Origin: Nelumbo lutea
Lineage: Eukaryota; Streptophyta; Magnoliopsida; Proteales; Nelumbonaceae
Assembly: GCA_022828595.1 (NCBI GenBank)
Contig: JAKGHH010000001.1
Span: 213,619,511 to 213,683,510 of the forward strand
Direction: 5' to 3'
DNA length: 64,000 nucleotides
Below, piece by piece: positions 10,883 to 22,139 of the stretch. Position numbers and translations under genes: made by a program. Under the pieces are notes generated by a model. The model worked only from the letters and a program-made list of their open reading frames with translations. It was not told the DNA's origin and did not search any database. Numbering within the stretch: position 1 is the first letter of the stretch; every line of letters begins with the position of its first letter.

Positions 10883-11815
10883 TCATTCATTCAGAGAGAG
10901 AGAGAGAGAGAGAGAGATTGCCTGTTTAGAACCCATTATTGTGATTTGCCGTCTATTTCTTTGGAGATCTTTCTTCTTAGACATTCTAAAAAAATGAAAT
11001 AGAAATTGAAGTGCAATTGATACTTTGGCAAGGACTGTGCCGACGACACCTGTCTGGAGACAGAAGCAGAAAACAACTAAAATCGTACCAACAACCCAGC
11101 CAACCCCAAAACCCTCTTTGAATGAATCACGAAACTCTTCTGCAGGTATCTTGCAATCAACCAAAGGATATCCACAGAGTCCCAGATTATTCGCAAAGTT
11201 ATCTGCTGAAACAGTAGCATTGGGACTAGAAAGTGAGGGATAGGTCCGGATAAGCGATTGTTGGAGACACTAAATGTCTTGAGCCGATTGAGCTCACTGA
11301 ATTCAAGCGGGATACTCCCTGTTAATTGGTTTTTGTCGAGTTTAAGGGAGTTCAAATAGGTACAGTTCGCAAGACTTACTGGGATCGGACCACTGAAATC
11401 GTTTGATGATAGATCAAGAAGGGTCACATATTGGAGCCTTTCAGAGATATCTGATGGAATGGGTCCAGGGAGATTGTTGCTCGAAAGATCTAAACCTATC
11501 AAGGTAGTGCAGTTCTCAATACCCTTGGGGAACTGGTCTTTGAGTCCCATGTCCGAGAGGCGGATGTTTAAGACTCTTCTCTCGTCGGGGTGCCAACAAT
11601 CGATCCCAGTAAATTTACAGATGGACTCTTCTGTAGTGTGGGCAAATTCCAAGAACTTAAGTAACTGAAAGGATCTTCCAGTGACTCTCTTAGTGATTTC
11701 AAGCAGAAGACATCGGCGTGGGTACCATGGATTACAGCAACACTCAGCAAAACCACAAACACGTAGACAGGGGAATAGCCAGAGCTCTGCTACGCATCGT
11801 CATCTGCATAGATAT
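10883..11815 (-). pseudogene. RLK1: LRR ectodomain and transmembrane exon of a BIR1-like receptor-like gene, frameshifted
   Basis: Minus-strand translation gives a signal peptide-like start (VVLLSVAVIHGTHAD, about 11755), the LRRNT (CLKSLRESLEDPFSYL), then after a frame change CKFTGIDCWHPDERRVLNI and four to five plant-type LRRs ending LSGPIPH near 11235. A second frameshift follows; the segment 11164-10883 continues as LVDCKIPAEEF and a hydrophobic stretch (GFGVGWVVGTILVVFCFCL). The arrangement, one large LRR-TM exon then a kinase exon, is shared with the copy at 25110-27285. At least two frameshifts make it a pseudogene in this part, although the adjoining kinase frame is open. A (GA)n run at 10893-10917 sits near the intron. 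Confidence 0.8.
10893..10917. repeat. (AG)n microsatellite
   Basis: About 12 uninterrupted AG units at the intron border of RLK1. Confidence 0.9.
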
Positions 11816-11829
11816 ATCATTTGAAGAGC

Positions 11830-14038
11830 CGTATTGTTATGATAAAAAATATCCAAAAAACTAAAAAAAAAAAAAAACTTACTATGCCCACAAGAATAAA
11901 AGAAAAAGAAGAATCCCAAACTGCTACAGCGAAATTGTAGTGGACAACTAATAATGAAATATGTGAAGCATGAAGCTTTACTGCGAAAGTTAAGAATCGT
12001 TCAAAAGAAGAAACTATTATCCAGAGAAACATTCTACGGGAACTCAACCCAAGATAAAAGAAATAGACAAATAAATGAAAAATCGAAAAATGCCCAACAA
12101 GGAAAGGAGAGAAAAACTGAATTCAAAATTACAAGATCACCAAGAAGCCAGGCCATTGAACTGTGATTTCTACGTCCTGTTTGGAAGCTCGGATAGAATG
12201 AATTACACGGTTCACAAAAATCTCAATTGTTAATGTTGATTGATGCCACGAAGACCAAGACCAGAGGAAATCAGGATGGAGACTGGGAGTGAAATTTTTG
12301 GCATGAATGGGGAATTTGACATTTGAATTTTTATCATCTTGAAAAAGAAAAGTCTACCGAATTTACTGTAAATCTTAGTAGATAGGGACGCGGGTTTAAC
12401 TGACCCTCCCATCCATATCTCACCTTAAAAGTCGAACAACTCAATTGGCCTTGTCGGTAGGGTGTTAATTGATTCTGTTGATTTAATTTAATATACCCCT
12501 AAAAATTAAAACTTAAAATATTTATCTTATTATTTTATTATAAAATAAAAAAAAAGTTTATATAAAGAGTAGGCTAGTAGCTAGGGTGTTATTGATACAA
12601 GTAATGGATCGGTTTTGTGTGTTAGAATTATAATGGAAGCTTTTTTTTTTTTTTTTTTTGCTGAAGGAGGGAGATGTTTGATCTAGGAAGGTCTGGGGGA
12701 GGCGGAATTGTGGGCAGTTTGGAAAGCTTTAGTGGTTCCCTTGTCAAATAATTCTGTTCTAGTCAAGGCTTTAGATACTGTTTATAGTGATAAAAAAGAA
12801 AGCCTGATATGTAGTGTGGGCAGATGTTGGAGATCGCATATGTACCACAAGCACGGTTTGCCAGTATTTTGGTGGTTTCCCGTAATAGCTCAAGCCATTG
12901 GGAGGACTAGGACTATGGGATCCCCTGCACCTCTTCTTACTAAAATCCAAGTCAGTTTCTGGATTATCCAAACGCCTAGAACTCTTATCAATGAAATCTT
13001 CTTGTAAGTAAATTAATTTAAATACATTAAATAATAGGGTGTATTTGTGGGAAAATCGTTATATTTTCTTTGGTGTGCATGTGATTCAAAATGAAATACC
13101 TAGATTAAGAAATATATAGTTCTAGATGCTGCTTCTTTGAAGGATTTTGATCTCAAAACAGCACTCATGGCCCCGTCTTTTTTTTTTTTTTTTTGGTCTT
13201 GCCCAAAATTGTAAAACTGAAACATGAAGGATACAATTCCCACCGGAAGGAGTAGTATAAATACAAATATATAGATTGCAAACCCTTATATTTTGTATGT
13301 ATCTACACTGTACATATTGTATTAAATTGTACTCTTTCCAAGCTGAGCCAAACTTACAATTGACTTTGTTATAGTTTCATATCATCTTATTGAAACTAAT
13401 TTAAATAGTTATGGTATTCTGTCCCAAGCCAAGGGTGGGCATTTATATTGTAGGAGACAATGAAACTAGTTAAGTCAAATAAAAAAAAAAAGATCTAACA
13501 ACTATAATTTTCATGCTGTAGCTTATTTAATGATGTTGAAGAGATTGAACTCTTTCTACCATTAATATTATGATATATATTTAATTTGACAACGGTGAAG
13601 ACAATGAGAAGGCTTTCTAATTCAGCTAAACATTTTGATATATAACCGCTAATATTTTCCCAATGAGTGTAGTCTTACGCATGTTCAAGGAGATGAATAC
13701 GACATTGTTGGCATGTGTAGCTAGTTATGGAGGTTTGGCATTGAGTTAGATGTCTTTAGTAGGAGAAATGAGTGATATGAAGATATGGAGTTGTGTGACA
13801 TTTGTCTCTAACTTTACAAGTACTGATCACTGAAAACATTAGTAAATTGATGATTTGAGAAGATAAATGATCAAGCAGTTCAAATTATTAAGATCTGAAG
13901 TGGTATTCTTATTAAGAGCTGAAGTGGCAATTAATCCTGTTGTACCTAGTAGTTCAAATTTTTATATTGTTTGGTATTCTTTCCTCCACATTGTCATGTG
14001 CCTATTTGCTTCATGAAATTCTCTTGTGATAAAAATCT
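11830..14038. other. Gene-poor interval between RLK1 and RLK2
   Basis: There is no supported gene. It has poly-T runs near 12640-12659 and 13178-13194. The stretch 13255-13350, ending TTGTACTCTTTCCAAGCTGAGCC, resembles the right end of the inverted-repeat element at 14039-14290. A 99-residue frame at 12708-13007 matches nothing I recognise. Confidence 0.5.
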
Positions 14039-14290
14039 GTTAGGCTTAGTTTGGAAAGAGTACAAATACAAATAAGTACAGTACAAATACATACAAAATA
14101 ATACAAAATATAAGGTTTTGCACTCTGCATATATATATTTATATTCCTTCCAAAAGTTCCCTTAGGCCTAGTTTGGAAAAAATACAAATATAAATACGTA
14201 AAGTACAAATAGGTTCAAAATAATACAAAAGACAAAGCTTTGCACTGTACATATTTGTATTTGTACTCTTTCCAAAGTGAGCCTTTGTTG
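14039..14290. repeat. Inverted-repeat (MITE-like) element, two head-to-tail units
   Basis: The left end (taggcttagtttggaaagag, then acaaatacaaat) is the near reverse complement of the right end (atttgtatttgtactctttccaaagtgagcc). The interior repeats the left end at 14163 (taggcctagtttggaaaa), so it looks like two tandem units of about 125 bases. A related end lies at 13331-13353. No clear target duplication was found. Confidence 0.55.
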
Positions 14291-14789
14291 TTTTTGCACT
14301 TGTATGTGTTCTATGTTTTCTGATTATGCACCTTAATCATTATTAAACTAAAGCATGAGCAGAATGCTCCTTAGTTTCTCACAATTCCTCCTATGTGTCA
14401 AGTTCTACAAACATTAGGTTGGCATCCTTGCCATATTTGGGTTATGTAAAAGACCAAAAGTCCAGCTTTGGGTCTTCATACTTCATGCGAGTCTCCAATA
14501 TTCTGCATTGCAGTGTGCTCTCTATCATTCAAAATTGAATCTATTTGGCTCAGCACAAGTGGCACCCCATGTAACCTCGACACCCTTTGATTTAGGGTGC
14601 AAAACTTATCTTGACTTTCAAGTCACCCACGGACCCTCTAATATTCATAATTTAAGTTACTTAGACAAGCATGACAAATGGAACAACCCGGTCGTCACCA
14701 TGGGTGTAGAACTTATCATATTTTTTGAAAACCAAGATAAGTTTCCTATTATCCTTAGCCTATCATGCCACATGCCCTTGTTATGATTG

Positions 14790-15525
14790 TGTGTGTGAGA
14801 GAGAGAGAGCTGGCCTTGACGTCCATGGTTCCACCCATTATGTTTTGTTGCCTGTTTTTCTGGTGTTGTCGCTTCCTCTCAGGCATCCAGCGAGAATAAA
14901 AGAAAAGAAAAGCTATACCTGAAGGCAAGCCCATTTCCCAATACCCAGCCAACCACAAATCCGCTCATGAAGTTAAGATCAAACTTCTTCCTAGCTTCCA
15001 GACTCGCCAAGACAATATACAAGACTAAAGAGAAATGAGGAAAGACATCTTTAGAGTGGCCTTTGTCCATCTGCTTCCATTGATGCCTTGTTTCTTCTTC
15101 TTTACTGATGACACTCTGTGCAGCCAGAAATAGATAACAATAGAAACCACTAAAAGTGTAACGACCACTCCAGCAACTGCTGATCTGATGATAGCTGCAC
15201 CAATGGACTTCTTAGGAGCTCCCATGCAAGCATCATTCAAAGGAGGTCCACAGAGTCCCAGATTATTCGCTAAGTTATCTGCTGAAACAGTAGCATTGGG
15301 GTTAGAAAAGTGAGGGATAGGTCCAGAGATAAGCGATTGTTGGAGACACTAAATGTCTTGAGCCGATTGAACCCACTGAATTAAATCGGTATACTCCCTG
15401 TTAATTGGTTGTTGTCGAGTTTAAGGAAGTTCAAATAGGTACAATTTGCAAGGCTTGCTGGGATCAGACCACTGAAAGCGTTTGAGGAGAGATCAAGGAG
15501 GGCCACATGTTGGAGCCTTTCAAAG
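14790..15525 (-). pseudogene. RLK2, 3' part: LRRs and transmembrane region of a BIR1-like gene, kinase missing
   Basis: On the minus strand the sequence resumes the LRR region directly at the copia insertion point and runs through LRRs, SNNRL, then CMGAPKKSIGAA, a strong hydrophobic segment (AVAGVVVTLLVVSIVIYFWL) at about 15200-15120, and a second region LASLEARKKFDLNFMSGFVVGWVLG ending near MPERKRQHQ and MDVK at about 14815. It aligns closely with RLK3. Frameshifts occur near 15325 and 15075. No kinase exon follows between 14790 and 11830, so this copy has lost its cytoplasmic domain. Confidence 0.8.
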
Positions 15526-15530
15526 ATATC
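15526..15530. repeat. Target site duplication, left (ATATC)
   Basis: ATATC directly precedes TGTAAAAATC; the same five bases follow the element at 21748-21752. Confidence 0.9.
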
Positions 15531-15723
15531 TGTAAAAATCAAAACAGTGAAAACAGAGCAAAGAACTCATCGCAAGAGCATGGATCTCATCGCAAGTTGT
15601 ATTGACTGAATGAGGGTATTTATAAATACATCTTATCGCAGAACCGACTCATAACTAATTTGATACAAGTGGCAATTAACACGTGGTTAAGTAGCCAGCT
15701 GTCCAACACTAGATATTCTAACA
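15531..15723 (-). repeat. 3' LTR (left end) of copia element 3
   Basis: 193 bases, TGTAAA..TAACA, followed by the complement of the polypurine tract. It matches 20017-20144 plus 21709-21747 apart from point changes and about 26 bases missing from the other copy. Confidence 0.9.
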
Positions 15724-15963
15724 CCCTCCCCTCAAGTTGGAGCATGAGAAGACATAATGCCCAACTTGAGAACGAGGCTTTGAAATTGTGACACCCCGAG
15801 AGCTTTGATTAGGAGATCTGCTGGCTGGTTGTTACTATTGATGTGGAAAGTTTTGATCTCGTTTTTCTGAATATGCTCTCGAAAAAAATGTCATTCAATG
15901 TCAATGTGGTTTGTGCATTCATGGAAAACCGGATTGGCAGCGATATGGAAGGCAGCTTGACTA

Positions 15964-16260
15964 TCACAGTGTTGCGATGTGAATTGTTAAATCCGCAAAG
16001 ACCTGTTTTAAGCCAAATGAATTCTTAGGTTGTGATTGCCATGGCTCGATACTCGGCTTTTGTAGAGGATCGTGACACAATGTGCTGCTTCTTGGTTTTT
16101 TAAGAGATAGGAGACTATCCAAGCATCGTGACATAATTTGCTGTGGAACATCGAGTAAGTGGACAATTAGCTTAGTCGGAATCACAGAAGACCTGGACCA
16201 CGGTCGTTAGTGAATGGGATAAAGATGCCATGATGAGGAGTGGTCTTGAGATATCTGACC
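15964..16260 (-). pseudogene. Copia element 3 RNase H remnant
   Basis: Scrambled frames retain traces of the copia RNase H (for example the block equivalent to EAEYRAMA around 16060-16030). Heavily frameshifted. Confidence 0.55.
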
Positions 16261-16262
16261 AC

Positions 16263-17270
16263 TCATAAAGCAGCCAGGAGGTGCTCTTCTTGTAGATGTT
16301 GCATGAATTGACTAAGTTGATGTACCATGACGCTAAGGTCATGCCTTGTGGTCGTAAGGTAGAGGAGGCGACCCACTAAACTCCTGTATTGGGTTGGGTC
16401 TGAAAGTGCTGTACCGGCATCGTTATTGAAGTGTCGTTGTTGTTCCATAGGAGTTGAACATGGTTTGCATTCGTGCATCCTAGTTTCGTGCAAAATGTCA
16501 ATAATGTGTTTATGCTGACTAAGGAAGATGCCTGAGTCTAAACGAGCCACCTCAATGCCCAAGAAGTATGTCAAGGGTCCAAGATCTTTGATGCTGAAGC
16601 ATTCATTGAGATAAGATTTAAGGGAGGCAATATGACTTAGATCATTTCCCATGATGATTAGGTCATCTACATATACAAGGACTGCAACAAAGGAGTTGTC
16701 TTACTTGCTTGTAAAAAGTTAGTAGTCTATTACTAATTGGGTAAAACCGGCATGTACGAGGGCATGAGTGAATATTTGGAGTGACATCCGTGAAGCTTGT
16801 TTGAGGCCATATAAAGATTTTTGGAGTTTGCAAACATGATGGTCGTCATCTTTGACAAATCCAAGAGGGATGTGCATATAAACATATTCATGGTGCTCAC
16901 CATGGAGAAATGAATTATTTACGTCAAGCTAGTGAAGTTCCCAACACTTGGCAATAGCCACTATGAGTAGGCAATGAACAATAATAATCTTTGCTACAGG
17001 TGCAAAAGTATCATAGTAGTCAATGCCTTCAACTTAATTGTAGCCTTTTGCCACTAAGTGGGTCGTATTTCTCTCAATACTACTGTCATCTCTCAACTTG
17101 ATCTTATATACCCATTTTGATCCCATGGCCTTCTTACCGAGTGGCAAGTCAACAAGAGTCCATGTATTATTCCGCTCAAGTGCTTCAATTTCGGCTGCCA
17201 TTGTCTGTCGCCACTTGGCATCATTAGCAACGTCAGCAAAAGAAGATGGTTCTATGTCCAAGGAAATCAT
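16263..17270 (-). pseudogene. Copia element 3 reverse transcriptase
   Basis: 17270-17034 gives EIEALERNNTWTLVDLP and KWVYKIKLRDDSSIERN. 16652-16263 gives MGNDLSHI, SIKDLGPLTYFLGIEVARL and the connection block to RNase H. The polymerase YVDD block lies just upstream of 16652. A degraded middle separates the two frames. Confidence 0.88.
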
Positions 17271-17369
17271 AGCTAGACAAGCACCTGGGCTAGTAACGGC
17301 ATTAGCAAGAGGAGGTAGGTGGTAGTCATAAGAGCGTAAGCGGGTGGAAACATGCTAAGGTCTACGTGG

Positions 17370-18471
17370 TCATGAACCAGGTTGGGTTGAAACTTGGCTA
17401 TTCTCTTCAATAGCGGTTTCAGATGAGCTTGCATTGGCTGGTATATCATCAAGTGACAAATGCTTAGATGGTTCTAAGCATTTTGTTTCTAGGCTTCCAG
17501 TAGATGGGTTTGTGATTAATGGTGGCGGTTCAGGCATGTCATGGACCAATGGATTTGGTGATATAATTGAGTCATGGTCTAACACAGGCAATAGGATGAC
17601 GGGAGTAGTTGATGGCGAGTGTGAAGTCTGAAATAGAAGCTGATCTTCATAAAATATGACATCCCGGAATGCGAAAATGTGGCCAATGCTAATATCAAAA
17701 ACACAATGCCCTTTTTGACCAAAGCAGTACCCAACAAACACATAGTGTGTTGCCTTGCTAGAAAATTTATCCCAAGGTTTGGGCTGTACTTGTGTATAAC
17801 AGAGACAATCAAACACTCGCATATGGTTGTAACTTGGGGTTTGTTGTAGTAAGAGCTCTAACGGAGACTTTCCTGAAAGGAATGGTGTTGGTAACCAATT
17901 AATGATATATATGGTCATGAGGAGACAATTACCCCGAAAGTGACCGGAAACAAAGCTTGGATTTGTAGCGCACAAGTGACTTCCAATAGGTGACGATGCT
18001 TACACTCTGCAACACCATTTTGTTGAGGACTTGCTATGCATGAATGTTGTTGAGTTATGCCTTCTTCAGCAAAATAATTAAGAAGAGGACTAGAAAAGAA
18101 TTCATTGCCATTATTTGATCGAATTTGTCGAACCGAGTGATCATACTGCTTTTTAACCATAGTGCAAAATGATATAAGATGATGAACAACTTCAGATTTA
18201 AATTTCAAAAGATAAGTCCAAGTACTTCTCATATGGTAACAATAGTAAGAAAGTAATGTGCACTTGTATGTGATGGAGTCTTGTACCCTCCCCACAAATC
18301 ACAATGTATTAAATTAAAGGGTTGAGCAGCCTGAGATTGTTGAACAGGAAATGGCGTCCTAGACTGTTTGGCTTTGTGACGTGTGTCGCAACAGTTGTTT
18401 GGAGGAAGAGTTAGAATTTTTGAATGAGAGAATGGTGTTGTGATGAGGCATGTCCAAGTCGTTTGTGCCAA
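17370..18471 (-). pseudogene. Copia element 3 integrase
   Basis: NLIHCDLWGG (first Asp) lies near 18300; RSNNGNEF (second Asp position reads Asn) and QQNGVAECKH (Glu of the ERKH block changed to E-C-K-H) lie in 18295-17915. 17975-17370 continues with LPTPFLSGKSPLELL and VFVGYCFGQKGHCVF. It is split over three frames. Confidence 0.85.
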
Positions 18472-18855
18472 AACTCCTGACCTTTATTTGAAGTTGTAGT
18501 AAATATAGTAAAAATATCTACAAAAGTAGTAGTGGTAAAGTAATACAATCCATCCACGAGTTTACTCGTCCCAATCACGATCCGAGAGACTAAGTCCTGG
18601 ATGACACAAAATGAAGAAAAAACAGAACAACACATTGCAACTCCTTTGTAAGTTTGCTAACAAAAAGTAAGTTGTAATGGAATTGTGGGACATGTAAAAC
18701 ATGATAGGTGATCGGGTTTGGTCCAAGATACATAGTTCCGTAATGGGATGCAGTTGTAACAATTCCATTCGGAAGATGAATTGGTTTGGAAGAATGTAGT
18801 TGAGTGCGACTAGATAACAATGATGCAGTGAAAACCATGTGGTTAGAGGCACCAC
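18411..18855 (-). pseudogene. Copia element 3 protease and GAG-pre-integrase
   Basis: The block NHMVFTASLLSSRTQ and HVLHVPQFHYNLLFVSKLT belong to the copia protease; FWHKRLGHASSQHH is the GAG-pre-integrase block. Frames are interrupted near 18590. Confidence 0.75.
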
Positions 18856-18972
18856 TATCTAGGATCTACCGAACGGAAATAGTGGAGTGCTTACCAGAAA
18901 GATTAATAGTTGCAGCTGATTCATGGTTTTCTTTGCTCAAAAGCCCCATCAACTAGTTACATTGTTGGATGG

Positions 18973-19700
18973 TCATACCAATGATAGGTGATTCATTATT
19001 AGTGTATGCATTAGCACATGAACTTTGTTGGGGAATTTCGTCAGGCTTTGTAGATTGATTTGGTCTATCCTTATCCCAACTGACAGGGTAACCCACGAGC
19101 TTGTAACATCGCTCTCTTTTGTGCCCAGTTTTCTTGCAGTTATCGCAAATATATATTGAACGATTGCGATTCTCATAGTCTCAAGGCATGGATCTTGATA
19201 TAGTACTCAACATTGTAGCTTCAGGATGGGGCAATCCTCGAAGAGTGATTGATAGCAAATGGCATTCTTCTTGGATTACAAGGGAATACGCCTTGTTCAA
19301 ACTCGGTAATGGATCCGCTCCTAAAATGTTTGACCGAATGATGTTGAATGATTCATTTAAACCCATCAAGAATTGATGGGGTTTTTCTTTTTCACGATCA
19401 GCAATGAAATGTGTCAAGGCTCCACAAATGAACTCAAGAAGATCGATGAGACTTCTGAGTTCATCCCACAACCCTTTGAGTTTTGTGAAATACCTTACTA
19501 CGGTTAGGTCTTCTTGTTGTAGCATCACCAAGTCCCATTTTAGTTGGAGCTATGGGACGTGCTCTACACAAATCTTTCTTTTAACTCTCTCTGGATCTCT
19601 GAAGCCAAGTCAATGAAGGCTATGCTCTAATGGAGTTCCTTGGCCAGAGAGTCAAACAACCAAGAAACCACCATTGAATTACTTTTAACCCAAACATTCT
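18973..19700 (-). pseudogene. Copia element 3 gag and zinc knuckle
   Basis: Minus-strand 19531-19181 has VVRYFTKLKGLWDEL and FLMGLNESFNIIRSNIL, typical of the plant copia gag. The downstream segment (about 19150-19080) holds a degraded CCHC knuckle. The N-terminal part upstream is out of frame. Confidence 0.8.
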
Positions 19701-20004
19701 CATCTTGTGATGATCTTGGTGGATGCAGTAAAGATCCATCCACAAACCGGTATTTATTCTTTGCTCTTAGTGCATTTCACAAGGCCTGTTGCCATATCGG
19801 ATGTGTGTAGGTAGTAAAGAGATGCTGGATCAGATTCCATGGCTGTCACTGTTGTTGATGTCATTACTGGTGTTGACATCATGGTTGGAAGAATCAGAAG
19901 TGGAAGCAGCAACAAGAAAAAGGAACTCAGTGATGAGAGGAAAAATGGTGAGAGGAAGCACAGACTGCTTTAGTGGCGAAAGGCAGCAGCGAAAGAAATT
20001 ATAG

Positions 20005-20016
20005 GCTCTGATACCA
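20005..20016 (-). promoter_or_regulatory. Primer binding site of copia element 3
   Basis: The minus strand reads TGGTATCAGAGC, complementary to initiator-Met tRNA, directly inside the right LTR. Confidence 0.9.
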
Positions 20017-21747
20017 TGTAAAAATACAGTGAAACAGAGCAAAGAACTCATCGCAAGAGCAAGGATCTCATCGCAAATTGAATCGCAAGAGCAAGAACCG
20101 TAACCGACTCATAACTAATTTGATACAAGTGGAAATTAACATGTTGATGTGTGCACAATTTACACATAATTTATGAGGTTTTATGCATGGTTTCTATGTT
20201 GGTTTGTGTGAGTTTTTCCCCAATTTAGCTTAATTTTAAGGAAATCATCAAGGAAGAGCAGTTTAGAGAAAAGAAAGCAAAAAGCCAAGAAAAATGAGCT
20301 AAATTGGAGGTAATTCATTCTAGCTGGAACAAAAGCCCAGCTGAGGGGTCATTCGGCCCATGAAGCCCATGTTGCATTCTTTGGGAGAGCCCAAAGAGAG
20401 AGCCCAATTGCAGCCTTCCAAGGGAGCCTATTCGACCCAGCAAGGAGGAGGCACAATTGCAGTCCAAGAAAAGCTAGGGGTGACAATTTCTAGAAAGTTC
20501 AAGAGAAGCTAGGGGCGGCAACTTGTAGAAAGTTCAAGAGAAGCTAGGGGTAGAAAATTCTAGAAGGTTTAAGAGAGGCTAAGGGCGACAGCTTATAGAA
20601 TTCTTGGAGAGCTGAGGAAAAACTATTTAAGGAGGTTTATTGAAGGGAAAAAAGGGTTCCAACACTTTGAGACTTCAGCCATTTGGGGAGATTCAAACCT
20701 TGAGTTTGAATTCTTGGAGGGAGAAGATAGAGATAGGCGCAAGAGAGGAGAAGAAAGGAGATTCAAGCAACTTCAAGAGAAGAAGAAGCTGAATTCGAAA
20801 GGAGAAGAAGACATTGGAGATCTAGGTTGTTTCTTCCTTGATTTCTGCACATTTGGTAATCGAATTCAGTTAGGAATTATGCGTAATTTCTCCATTAATT
20901 TTTCTTTCTTTCTGTAATTGAAGCATGCATTCTATAATTTCAGATTTGTAATTAGCTTTCTATGTAAATTCAAATAGAGTAGATGCAATCTTGATATTTC
21001 TTGATTAGGAATTTGATTCTAGAACTGCTAGCTGAATTGGTGTTTTATAATTTCAGATCTGTAACTTCAAATCTAAATTTTATAATGTCTAAATTGCTTG
21101 AGAAAGAATTCAGACAACATTAATTCTGTTTTGCCGAACTGTTCTTCATTCTTGGAAGTTGTAGAGTGCTTGAAAAAGACTCTAGAATTTTGGATCTGCT
21201 AATAAAGAACCGAAATGAGTGTAAGTTTAGAGATAACTTGCACAATTTGATTGGTGTTCATTCAGCTGAAATGATGCCCTAGAATTGCTAGATTTTAATG
21301 CATGCATGAGGATTAGATCCTTGATAGAGATACAATAACCATCACTCATGCATAGATTGAACAAGCACTTGAGAGAGACTGTTCATTGCCTTGGGATTTC
21401 ACCAAACCAAGGCTGAATCTTATCTAGTCGAGTGACTTAGAGAACTAATTGTTGAATCAATTTCCGTGCATATTTAACTTGTATTCTCAACTTGCATGCA
21501 AGGTGTTTGATCCAATTGCTTAGAGATAGCTTGTTAGATAGAATTTCAGTTTTGAAGTAGATATACAATTCGACTAATCAGATAAGTGTAGACTAATATA
21601 CCACTAGTAGTTGCTACATAAGTCCTCGTGAGAAACGATACTTTATTCATCACTTTTTTACTTGAACAGCTAATGCACTTCCTAATGTAACAAATACGCA
21701 TCACATGTGGTTAAGTAATCAGCTGTACAACACTAGATATTCTAACA
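20017..21747 (-). repeat. 5' LTR (right end) of copia element 3, split by a nested insertion
   Basis: Matches the left LTR in 20017-20144 and again in 21709-21747; the middle is the nested element at 20145-21703. Confidence 0.88.
20145..21703. mobile_element. Nested insertion, probable solo LTR (TGATGTGTG..ACGCATCA)
   Basis: A 1559-base block beginning TGATGTGTGCACAATT and ending AATACGCATCA lies inside the LTR of copia element 3, flanked by CATGT at 20140-20144 and 21704-21708. Short inverted ends of the TGATG..CATCA type, 5-base target duplication and absence of any internal pol coding fit a solo LTR of a large plant Ty3/gypsy element. A small direct repeat (about 45 bases, containing aagagaagctaggggcgg) recurs around 20470-20590. 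Orientation is unknown. Confidence 0.75.
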
Positions 21748-21752
21748 ATATC
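21748..21752. repeat. Target site duplication, right (ATATC)
   Basis: Pairs with 15526-15530. Confidence 0.9.
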
Positions 21753-22095
21753 CAATGGAATGGGTTTAGAGAGATCGTTGCTGAAAAGATCTAAACCTGT
21801 CAAGCTAGTGCAGAGTTCAATACCCTTGGGGAACTGGCTTTTAAGTCCCATGTCTGAGAGTTAAGACTCTGCTCTCGTCGGGGTGACAGCAATCGATTCC
21901 AATAAATCTACATGTAAACCCTTCTGCATGTTTGGAGAATTTCCATGAAGAATTTAAGTGGCCAAAGGGGTCTTCCATTGACTCTCTTAGTTTTTTCAAG
22001 CACAAAACATCAGTTTCAGTACCATGGATTACACTTGGCAACAAGCAGATAAATAAATACACCAGGACCAGCTTTCTGCTGCTACTCATTGTCAT
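21753..22095 (-). pseudogene. RLK2, 5' part: signal peptide and first LRRs of a BIR1-like gene
   Basis: Minus-strand start at 22095 (MTMSSSRKLVLVYLF) with a signal peptide ending near IHGTETD, then LRRNT (CLKKLRESMEDPFGHL, CRFIGIDCCHPDESRVL). A short deletion near 21860 shifts the frame before GLKSQFPKGIE and the first LRR. The reading is then cut by copia element 3 at the ATATC site and continues at 15525. Confidence 0.8.
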
Positions 22096-22139
22096 TTGCG
22101 CAACGATAAAAGGATTTAAAACTACAAATTAAAACAAAT

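Larger units (their letters stand above)
15531..21747 (-). mobile_element. Copia element 3: complete-ended copia retrotransposon inserted in an LRR exon
   Basis: The element starts TGTAAAAATC and ends TTCTAACA, and is flanked by ATATC on both sides, interrupting an LRR codon stretch of RLK2. It has two LTRs, a minus-strand polypurine tract (15724-15733) and a primer site (20005-20016). The coding order on the minus strand is gag, zinc knuckle, protease, integrase, reverse transcriptase, RNase H. All frames are broken, and the right LTR carries a nested insertion and a small deletion relative to the left one, so it is an old, dead copy. Confidence 0.92.

Noticed and set aside
12708..13007. Possible 99-residue gene
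   Set aside because: No recognisable domain, no support from neighbouring exons, and an antisense frame of equal quality over the same bases.
20714..20917. Lys/Glu-rich frame MEGEDRDRRKRGEERR
   Set aside because: It lies inside the TGATG..CATCA block in purine-rich DNA; low complexity and no pol-like context.
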